A stretch of 8,115 nucleotides of DNA, taken from assembly GCA_964644705.1 (NCBI GenBank), contig CAZXYF010000140.1, positions 1-8,115 on the forward strand. Direction: 5' to 3'. The position numbers and the translations under genes are program-made. Below the pieces are notes generated by a model. The model was not told where the DNA came from. It ran no database searches and saw only the letters and a list, made by a program, of their open reading frames with translations. Below are positions 1 through 6,172 of this stretch, piece after piece; the stretch's first letter is position 1, and each line of letters starts with the position of its first letter. This stretch comes from CAZXYF01 sp964644705 (GTDB lineage: Bacteria > Planctomycetota > Brocadiia > SM23-32).

Positions 1-3000
1 CCGTAGAACAGCGTCGAATCATTCATATACCCCCGGGTGGGTGACCACTGTGCGGAGGTCTTCTGGATGCCTTCCGGCCGATATCGGACAAAGTTCAGCT
101 TGAACGTCGTCCCCGCCGTCGGTGGTTCGATCCTGAACCCCTCCCACGGCAACCGAGCTTCAATGATGCGAGTGCCATCTCTGACCGCGGCCTCCCACTC
201 GACCCGGGCATCGAAGGCTTTCCGCGCACCCCATCCGCGTTTGTCCAATTTCCCGTTCGAGGGAAAAGCCAATCGGTAGAGGTCCTCACCATCCTCCGTC
301 ACATCAATGAGGAAATGAAAATCATCATAGTCCGTGGCATCATCACACTTCGCCAGAAAATACAGGTTCTGCTCGTCCCAGCACAACCGGACTCGTGCGG
401 GATACGGCGCCGGTTTGTCACGCCACGCCCAGCACGAAATCGAATCGTCGGCCACCTCCGCCCTCTTCCAGACTGGATCAGCTGATTTCCCATCAATCTT
501 CGGCGAATCATCGGTCTTGCGGCAGATCACCGACCGTTGCTCATAGGGGTGTTCCGGCGGTGAGGCCAGGGGCTTGCCGTCCAGTACCAGCCCCCACCCC
601 GCCCGCGTTTTACGATAGGTCAAATCCCGAGAACCCGGCAACGACACCGTGATCTGCCGTTTGCCGGTCTCCACTTTTGCCATTCGCGACCGTGCGTCCG
701 CATCCGATATCTCGATCACGGTGATCACCGGATGATCAAACTGATCGACGGGAACATCTATGCCGATGCAGTTCGAGAAAAACTTGCTCTTTGCGTCCGT
801 CTGCTCCAGCGGGCCCGCTCCATGAAATATAAGTTTCGTGGTGCTGTTTCTATGACGCAGCAAAAACGACCGTCCATTGACCTTTTTGGGCCCTGTCGAA
901 CCGTTATCTTTCTCAGGTTTGCCGGACCGGGGCCATCCCCCGATAAACCGCAGCTTCGTCTTATCCCGCATCGCCGGAATGGGCTGCACCTCATCCAGAA
1001 TTACAACCCACTTCGACCCGATCATTGCGATGTTGCGCCGGACACGTTCGGCGCGTTGCTGGAATGCCTTTGTCGAATCGATGACCGCTGCACGCACATC
1101 ACCGGACTCGGCCGTATCCGTGATCACGGAGCCACTGCGATGGGGCCCTTCCCCTCCGATCTGCACCACGCTGTGGTCAGTGCCCCAGTATCCGGTATCC
1201 ACAAGCACACGCTCTCCGCGCGCATGGAGCACAAAACTGCCGCCGTCCTCATGTTTGTGATGCGTGGTCGGTCCCTCGTTGCCCTTGAGACCGACCACGA
1301 GAGCGGGATTGATGCTTCCGTCAGAGCGCATGACCCCCCAGTTGATGTCGGGCAAAACCGCAAGCGTGGGGATCCGGGGCGGCCCGTCGGGTACAGAATC
1401 CTCGTAGCGGCTCCGCCAGAGAAGGCCAAACCCGGATTTTGCCAACCTGCCCGGATACCGGTCGGCCATTTTGGCCATGAATTCCTGCCCATAATGGGAT
1501 CCCAGCAAAGCGCAGATCGCTGGATCGGCAACTCTGGGGAAACAGTCATTCCACATCAGGAACTGCTCTTCATGGCCGCCGATCATGGCCCGGACGAATC
1601 CGCGGGAGTTTTCCACGTGGGGATGGTCCAGCAGTGTTGAGTCCCCGGTCACGTTGCGCAGCGCGTCCGCAAACAACAGGTACTGCCTGAATCCGTAAGT
1701 CCAGTACAAACGCCCTTCCACGCAACTGCCGTCCGGGCCCAGCCCGCGCGAGGCGTAATCGAGGCACCAGTGTCTGGCAAAATCCAGCACGTATTCCGTG
1801 CGGGGATCGGAATGCATGAGAGCCAGGGCACATAATCCACCACCAAAATTGCCAACCGGATTGGTGTTGCTGGGGTTGGTTAAGAACCAGCGGTGGCTTT
1901 TTGCTCCGGCGATGTATTCATCAAGGACGGCCACCAGATAATCCTGCATCTTGATCCGCTCCTTTTTGCTCAGATCTTCGAACATCAGATCGTAGCTGAA
2001 CGCCATCATGCCGGCACCCCCCAGCCCATGACCCGAAACATTCCGGTCGTCCCATTTTTCACGCATCCATTGTTTGAGGCGGTCACCATACTTCGCCTCC
2101 CCGGTCAGCGCGTAGGCCCAGGCCAGAACCTTTGCATTATTGGTCAGATCCGATTCGTTCTTACCATTATCGTCGGAATCGCCCCTCCTGTGAGCCCTGT
2201 TGAGTAGTGCATCAAAGTGCGGCTTCATCGGCGGCTTTTTACAGGCCTCACGCAATTTCGCCAGCTCCCGCGCATCAAAGAATATGTATGGATGATCGAC
2301 CCGGCCAAAATGCACCTCCCCCTCATATTCCGTTTCCTCCGCCTTACAGTGGATCGAAATTGTTCCTTCCCTCCCCGCCGGCGCCTTCACGATCATCGTT
2401 CCCGAATCCCGCACATCAATGACCTCCGCCTCCTTCCGGCCGAAATAAACGGTCGTCTTGCTGCCGAACCCGCCGCCGTGCAGCGTCACTGAATCACCGC
2501 CCTCCACCGATGCCTCAATCGGTTCGGCCGAACGAAGCAGACGTCCGACCGGAATGGCGTCCGGCATCAGTGTCCAGAGCCCATTCGGCTGCTCGACCAC
2601 GAAGTCGTGTGTGCCCGTTTTCAGCTTCGGCAATGTAATCTGCCATCGATCATCTTCGTCAGTCGCGGTGATTTTCGCTTTTTCGCCTCCAACGTAGGCC
2701 CGGCTTTTCTGCGTCAGCAGATTCGCGTGGAGGGTGACCTGCGTTCCCTCATCCAGCAATCCCATCCCGAGCATAAGATCACGCAGGCGCGGTGGTTTCA
2801 GGCGTGCCGTGATATTGGTGATGGCTCCCCTCAGCACCCGCTCAGCGTCCCGCCGCGGTTTCCCCCTCTGCGGAATGCGCTTGATGATCAGACAGGAGGG
2901 ATTGAACTCACCCATCTTCTCGGGTACGTTCCAGCGGACGGTTTTCAGGGCTGGCGTCCCGCGCTTTGCCCCAGCATTGTAGATGGCCAATTGAAACGCA

Positions 3001-3644
3001 TCGCCATGGCGCCGAACCCGGACGGTCCTGGTCATACCCGATTTCAATTCTCCCAGATTTTTGCGGCCCTTACCTGACTGCAGGAGAGTTCGGTGCCTGA
3101 AGGAGAGAGCCTCCGAATCACCCTCATCCAGCTCATACACTTCGCCCCGCACGACCTCGGCGTAAACTCCGTTCATGCCGACCCTTACCAGTGTGGTCGT
3201 ATCGTTTTTATCCATTCGTCCCGGTGGTGCGGTGGACATACCCACCCAGACGCCGGGAACTTTGCCCCCCTTCTTTTCAGCAATCTCCAGGCGGAAGCTC
3301 ACGTCCCAGGCGTCCGTGCCCGGCTTCCATTTCGTCCAGGCACAGTCCCCGCCAGCCTGATCAGTGTAGGTGGGTTTCGCGAGAAAATGAAATCCTTTCC
3401 GCCCCTTAATTGCACCGGGCACGACACCGTCGTGCTGGTTCACCACGCACCAACGCTGCAACGGCAGAAAATTGGTTTCCCCCGTAAAAGTTTTGACGTT
3501 CTCCGTACTGACCGATCCCCCGCCCGTCTCCACATTCTCCGTCCGGTTGGAAGTTTTCTCGCCAGCACAAACCACGCTGGAATCGGTGCGCCCAACGAGC
3601 AGGGCGATGATCACGATGGCCAACAATGAGACCGCACGTTTCAT
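1..3644 (-). CDS. Exported heparinase II/III-like polysaccharide lyase with IPT/TIG and CBM9-like domains (C-terminus beyond window)
   Basis: One frame stays open from ATG 3644 to the window edge (1214 codons, no stop). AGAGGA lies 5 bases before the ATG. Residues 1-27 form a Sec signal peptide: K2-R3, a hydrophobic core, and probable cleavage after VCA27; V25 before C26 argues against a lipoprotein. Residues ~40-260 are beta-rich and lectin-like, without firm assignment. Residues ~373-447 look like an IPT/TIG fold. Residues ~449-760 look like the alpha/alpha-toroid, with EGRLYWTY (643-650) and H691. Residues ~765-1040 look like the heparinase II/III beta-sandwich, with HHKHEDGGSF (795-804) and VDTGY (815-819). 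Residues ~1043-1214 resemble a CBM9/DOMON module whose last strands are reached, so little is probably missing. Y647/Y650 and H795/H796 are the candidate catalytic residues by family analogy. The likely role is beta-elimination of a uronic-acid polysaccharide outside the cytoplasm; the substrate cannot be read from sequence. It is third in a leftward operon. Confidence 0.85.
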   Translation of the reverse strand, partial: MKRAVSLLAIVIIALLVGRTDSSVVCAGEKTSNRTENVETGGGSVSTENVKTFTGETNFLPLQRWCVVNQHDGVVPGAIKGRKGFHFLAKPTYTDQAGGDCAWTKWKPGTDAWDVSFRLEIAEKKGGKVPGVWVGMSTAPPGRMDKNDTTTLVRVGMNGVYAEVVRGEVYELDEGDSEALSFRHRTLLQSGKGRKNLGELKSGMTRTVRVRRHGDAFQLAIYNAGAKRGTPALKTVRWNVPEKMGEFNPSCLIIKRIPQRGKPRRDAERVLRGAITNITARLKPPRLRDLMLGMGLLDEGTQVTLHANLLTQKSRAYVGGEKAKITATDEDDRWQITLPKLKTGTHDFVVEQPNGLWTLMPDAIPVGRLLRSAEPIEASVEGGDSVTLHGGGFGSKTTVYFGRKEAEVIDVRDSGTMIVKAPAGREGTISIHCKAEETEYEGEVHFGRVDHPYIFFDARELAKLREACKKPPMKPHFDALLNRAHRRGDSDDNGKNESDLTNNAKVLAWAYALTGEAKYGDRLKQWMREKWDDRNVSGHGLGGAGMMAFSYDLMFEDLSKKERIKMQDYLVAVLDEYIAGAKSHRWFLTNPSNTNPVGNFGGGLCALALMHSDPRTEYVLDFARHWCLDYASRGLGPDGSCVEGRLYWTYGFRQYLLFADALRNVTGDSTLLDHPHVENSRGFVRAMIGGHEEQFLMWNDCFPRVADPAICALLGSHYGQEFMAKMADRYPGRLAKSGFGLLWRSRYEDSVPDGPPRIPTLAVLPDINWGVMRSDGSINPALVVGLKGNEGPTTHHKHEDGGSFVLHARGERVLVDTGYWGTDHSVVQIGGEGPHRSGSVITDTAESGDVRAAVIDSTKAFQQRAERVRRNIAMIGSKWVVILDEVQPIPAMRDKTKLRFIGGWPRSGKPEKDNGSTGPKKVNGRSFLLRHRNSTTKLIFHGAGPLEQTDAKSKFFSNCIGIDVPVDQFDHPVITVIEISDADARSRMAKVETGKRQITVSLPGSRDLTYRKTRAGWGLVLDGKPLASPPEHPYEQRSVICRKTDDSPKIDGKSADPVWKRAEVADDSISCWAWRDKPAPYPARVRLCWDEQNLYFLAKCDDATDYDDFHFLIDVTEDGEDLYRLAFPSNGKLDKRGWGARKAFDARVEWEAAVRDGTRIIEARLPWEGFRIEPPTAGTTFKLNFVRYRPEGIQKTSAQWSPTRGYMNDSTLFY

Positions 3645-3657
3645 TTGATTCCTCTTT
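3644..3657 (-). promoter_or_regulatory. Ribosome binding site of the lyase gene
   Basis: AAAGAGGA (3657-3650) lies 5 bases before ATG 3644. It sits within the 26-base gap after the preceding gene's stop codon. This supports the start and the signal peptide that follows, and suggests translation within one mRNA. Confidence 0.7.
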
Positions 3658-3670
3658 GTTCGGGGCGGGA

Positions 3671-4768
3671 TTATCCCTCCGCGTCCTCCAGCACGGCCTC
3701 CACATCGACGTATTCATGGATGAGTTTGCCGGCCAGGGCGACCTTGTCGGTGTCTTCCGGGGTGATTTTGGCGACCAGTTCCCGCACTTTATACGCCGCC
3801 GTCGCGGTATCTTCCTCGCACAGAAGAACCGGAACATCCACCTGGCACAACAGGTTGATAATGTTCATGTCCGGACTCAACCCGCCCGTCAGTAGCATGC
3901 CGGACAAGCGTGGCGAGGAAGATCTTTCTCCCATCAGATGAGCGTTGACCGAAATGACGATGTTGTCCACGCGGTCCCCCGGCAGCACCACAAAGCTGCC
4001 GTCGCGGATATGCCGAACCATATTCTGCGGTTCCATGGCACCGACCAGTATCTGCTTCGCTTTGTTTCCCAGATACGCCTCTCCGGTCATCAGCTCTAAT
4101 CCAAGTTTATCCCGTATATGATTGATCGACGGATACGTAAGCTCTTTACGATATGGTATGACACCCTGACACCTGATCCCGACATTCTTCAGTCCCTGCC
4201 CCACCGACCGCTTGATTTTTTTATACTTGTTGCGATAGACCTTGTTGATGACGGCCCCCGCCACCGGCACCCCTTCCTCGTGGAACAGCGCCCGGTTGAG
4301 CGCCAGTTCGTCAATACAACGACCGATACCGCCTCCCGAGACGATCAGGGCATGGGCTCCGAGCATACTCGCCACTTCGGCGTTGGAGGCATCAATGACG
4401 GATCCAACCCCCGCGTGCCCGGTTCCCTCAATGATCGCCACGTCTTTATCCCGCGCCACACTGTCGAACGCGTCACAGATGCTGGCGCGTATTTTGTCCG
4501 GACGCCGATCAAAGATGTATTCCTCGGTGAATCCGCGGGGGATAGTCACCGGACTGAGCTCCGCGATATTCCCTTCCGCACTCAGAGCATGTTTGAACAC
4601 CACCGCGTCCTCATCAACCTTGACGCCGTCCTCGAGCAGATAGTTCTGGCCCACGGGTTTGATGAAACACGCCGACAGGCCGCGCTCGCGCATGGCCGAA
4701 TACAATCCGATCGAAACCGTCGTTTTACCGTCATGCTGGCGGGTTGCCGCCACGTAAATCTTTTTCAT
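3671..4768 (-). CDS. BioD-like P-loop NTPase with DRTGG domain (resembles phosphotransacetylase N-terminal half)
   Basis: 365 residues. The N-terminal part (1-~215) is a dethiobiotin-synthetase-like P-loop domain. ATRQHDGKTT (8-17) is a Walker A variant lacking the first glycine of GxxxxGKT. A long conserved block, EGTGHAGVGSVIDASNAEVA (114-133), and SGGGIG (144-149) are typical of the stand-alone and Pta-fused members (COG0857-like). The C-terminal part (~225-330) fits a DRTGG domain: PGDR (263-266), LLTGG (292-296) and VPVLLCEEDTATAA (312-325). The phosphotransacetylase catalytic domain is absent: the gene stops with TAA at 3671-3673, and the next gene is an unrelated exported protein. In Pta fusions this region is regulatory; stand-alone copies have no agreed function. 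A nucleotide-dependent sensing or regulatory role in the cytoplasm is an inference. The weak ribosome site GGAG lies 12 bases before ATG 4768. It is not true BioD, because the DRTGG half is extra and no biotin genes are near. Confidence 0.85.
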   Translation of the reverse strand: MKKIYVAATRQHDGKTTVSIGLYSAMRERGLSACFIKPVGQNYLLEDGVKVDEDAVVFKHALSAEGNIAELSPVTIPRGFTEEYIFDRRPDKIRASICDAFDSVARDKDVAIIEGTGHAGVGSVIDASNAEVASMLGAHALIVSGGGIGRCIDELALNRALFHEEGVPVAGAVINKVYRNKYKKIKRSVGQGLKNVGIRCQGVIPYRKELTYPSINHIRDKLGLELMTGEAYLGNKAKQILVGAMEPQNMVRHIRDGSFVVLPGDRVDNIVISVNAHLMGERSSSPRLSGMLLTGGLSPDMNIINLLCQVDVPVLLCEEDTATAAYKVRELVAKITPEDTDKVALAGKLIHEYVDVEAVLEDAEG

Positions 4769-4875
4769 CGGGTGTCGTCACTCCGTTGTCATGCCGGATC
4801 TGTAACGAACAATCGCGCGCAGCCCGCATTTCTGCCTTTGCCCGTCGCACTGACCGTTTTGATCCGGCGTGGTAT
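4769..4875 (-). repeat. Intercistronic gap with 8-bp perfect inverted repeat
   Basis: The 107-base gap between the oxidoreductase stop and the next start contains GCCGGATC (4793-4800) and its exact inverse GATCCGGC (4861-4868), separated by 60 bases. In the leftward mRNA the first arm begins 7 bases after the TAG stop, and the second arm ends 24 bases before the next ATG, so the arms could close nearly the whole gap into one structure. No T-tract follows the second arm, so it does not look like a simple terminator. A role in mRNA processing or translation control is possible, but so is chance. Confidence 0.35.
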
Positions 4876-5889
4876 CTACTGAATTTCAACCGGGCGTCCC
4901 GTCCGCGCCGACTCGTAAATCGCGTCCAGAATCTGCATCACAATGACGCCGTGTTCGGCGGACGGGCCGGGAGCCTCCCCCGCCAGGATGGTTCGCACAA
5001 AGTGGTCCTGGGGCGACTCTTCCGATTCTTTGGATTCAAGATGTTCCGTTGATGCTTCACCGTCCTCGGTCGTGCAATAGGTCACGTCGCCGGCATCCTC
5101 GAAAACCGACCCACGCGTGCCATAAAGCTGCATACTCTGTTCGGTCTGCTCCTGCTGGTGCCCGTCCCAACTGGCGGTTACATACAGCGTGCTGCCGTTC
5201 TGGAACCGGACCATCGCCGAGGAGAAATCTTCGCAGTCGAATTCCACATCACCCAGTTTCTCCCGCGCAAGTTTATCATAGGTGTTTCCCAGCACCGATG
5301 TCGGTTGGGGATATCCCATCAGCCAGAGGGTGAGGTCAAGGCGATGAACGCCCAGATCAATCATCGGGCCACCGCCGCTTTTTTCCCGCTGCCCGAACCA
5401 CGTCCCCGGATTGGGATATCCATTACGGCGGGTATAGGTGGTGGTGGCGTGATAGATCTCCCCCACTTTCCCCCGGTCAATCAACGGCCTGACGGTGGCG
5501 GCGGTGGTCATGAACCGCATGTTGAAGTGCATCATCAACGTCAGCCCCAGTTCCTCCGCCATCTCCTTCATGTCCCGCGCCTCCTGCGCATCCATCGCCA
5601 TCGGTTTTTCACACAGCACGTGTTTACCCGCGCGCAACGCATCTTTGGTCACGGGTGCATGAAGATAGTTCGGCAGGGCAATGCTGACGGCTTCCAGATC
5701 ACTGCGCGCCAGCATATCGTTATAATCCTCATACCCGTCAATACCATCACGTCCGTCCAGTATTTCCGCCAGACGTTCCCCGTCAATGTCACACACACTG
5801 ACAACGTTCGCCCGGGAACAATTCTCGTAGCCTTTGAGGTGGGCTTCACCCATCCCCAGTCCGATCACGCCAACATTCAACTGGTCCAT
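4876..5889 (-). CDS. Gfo/Idh/MocA family NAD(P)-dependent oxidoreductase
   Basis: 337 residues, within the normal family length of about 330-380. The N-terminal Rossmann fold shows GVIGLGMGEAH (7-17) as the dinucleotide loop and CDID (33-36) at the end of the second strand, whose acidic residues suggest preference for NAD. CEKPMA (93-98) carries the family's catalytic Lys95. The C-terminal alpha/beta domain has GGGPMIDLGVHRLD (172-185), giving Asp178 and His182 of the active site. Members oxidise, reduce or epimerise sugars, sugar acids and inositols, and the substrate is not predictable. An acidic, serine-rich stretch lies at ~275-294. An upstream in-frame start at 6015 was rejected: its 42 extra residues match no family feature, whereas ATG 5889 directly precedes the first beta strand and has AGGAGA 7 bases upstream. 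There is no signal peptide, so the enzyme is cytoplasmic. It is first in the leftward operon and probably works on sugars released by the lyase and sulfatase. Confidence 0.93.
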   Translation of the reverse strand: MDQLNVGVIGLGMGEAHLKGYENCSRANVVSVCDIDGERLAEILDGRDGIDGYEDYNDMLARSDLEAVSIALPNYLHAPVTKDALRAGKHVLCEKPMAMDAQEARDMKEMAEELGLTLMMHFNMRFMTTAATVRPLIDRGKVGEIYHATTTYTRRNGYPNPGTWFGQREKSGGGPMIDLGVHRLDLTLWLMGYPQPTSVLGNTYDKLAREKLGDVEFDCEDFSSAMVRFQNGSTLYVTASWDGHQQEQTEQSMQLYGTRGSVFEDAGDVTYCTTEDGEASTEHLESKESEESPQDHFVRTILAGEAPGPSAEHGVIVMQILDAIYESARTGRPVEIQ

Positions 5890-5902
5890 TTGCACGTCTC
5901 CT
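5889..5902 (-). promoter_or_regulatory. Ribosome binding site that decides the oxidoreductase start
   Basis: AGGAGA (5902-5897) stands 7 bases before ATG 5889. The alternative upstream start at 6015 has no comparable site, and its extension would cover the candidate promoter. Confidence 0.75.
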
Positions 5903-6169
5903 GTAACTGTTAAATCCTTTACCGGCGATGCCTGCCCCCAACACACCCCGTTTCCACAAACGCCACTATGCCCACTACCGGCTTTATTGTCAAACGCAGC
6001 AACATACTGAGTCAAATCTGTATCGCCAGCCTGCAGGGATTTGATTACATCCGTTCACAAATATACACTGGCCTGTTCCATGCGGTTGAACACACGCCGT
6101 GCCCCAACGGGCCCACACAAGAACCCTTCCACGCTTTCAGTATCAACTCAGAAAGGCATCGCAAACACC
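5890..6169. promoter_or_regulatory. Divergent intergenic promoter region
   Basis: These 280 bases lie between the leftward oxidoreductase and the rightward sulfatase starts, so both promoters should be here. The middle is more AT-rich than the genes. TTTG (6040-6043) and CAAA (6058-6061) bound a 22-base imperfect dyad (6 of 11 pairs match) which could be an operator but is weak. For the rightward side the only candidate is TTGATT (6041-6046) with TATACA (6062-6067), whose 15-base spacer is short. No riboswitch or small gene is recognised. Confidence 0.5.
5965..5993 (-). promoter_or_regulatory. Candidate sigma-70-like promoter for the leftward operon
   Basis: On the minus strand a perfect TTGACA (5993-5988) is followed after exactly 17 bases by CATAGT (5970-5965), which matches four of six bases of TATAAT. 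Transcription would start near 5958 and leave an untranslated leader of about 70 bases. The spacing is ideal for sigma-70, but the promoter rules of this organism are unknown. Confidence 0.4.
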
Positions 6170-6172
6170 ATG
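6152..6172 (+). promoter_or_regulatory. Weak ribosome binding site of the sulfatase
   Basis: AAAGG (6152-6156) is the only purine-rich site near ATG 6170, and at 13 bases it is further than usual. The start is therefore chosen mainly from protein similarity: the first beta strand of the sulfatase fold begins within a few residues of this methionine. Confidence 0.4.

Noticed and set aside
732..1640. Plus-strand open frame of 302 codons
   Set aside because: It lies opposite the continuous lyase frame, which has recognisable heparinase motifs here. The translation shows no domain logic; this is the GC-rich antisense shadow.
1..3644. Possibility that the leftmost 3.6 kb is a frameshifted pseudogene, since only short complete frames are evident there
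   Set aside because: Codon-by-codon reading from ATG 3644 keeps a single frame without stops to base 3. The gene simply lacks its stop codon within the window.
3564..3644. Lipoprotein signal on the lyase
   Set aside because: Cys26 is preceded by two valines, and a lipobox needs G, A or S just before the Cys. Ordinary cleavage after VCA fits better.
3406..3837. Minus-strand frame of 143 codons overlapping two genes
   Set aside because: It is an out-of-frame reading across the end of the BioD-like/DRTGG gene and the start of the lyase, both of which have good starts and conserved sequence.
3671..4768. Dethiobiotin synthetase (bioD) or complete phosphotransacetylase (pta)
   Set aside because: The DRTGG half and variant P-loop argue against BioD. 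The absent C-terminal catalytic domain argues against Pta.
4118..4882. Plus-strand open frame of 254 codons
   Set aside because: It is antisense to the BioD-like/DRTGG gene, whose protein has conserved blocks throughout. The antisense product is unrecognisable.
5158..5913. Plus-strand open frame of 251 codons
   Set aside because: It is antisense to the oxidoreductase with its clear Rossmann and EKP motifs, and no family features are seen.
5890..6015. Longer oxidoreductase starting at 6015
   Set aside because: The 42 extra residues are unrelated to the family, have no good ribosome site and overlap the promoter candidate. ATG 5889 has AGGAGA at 7 bases.
6041..6169. N-terminal extension of the sulfatase from TTG 6041 or ATG 6080 as a signal peptide
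   Set aside because: The extension is rich in polar and basic residues and has no hydrophobic stretch.
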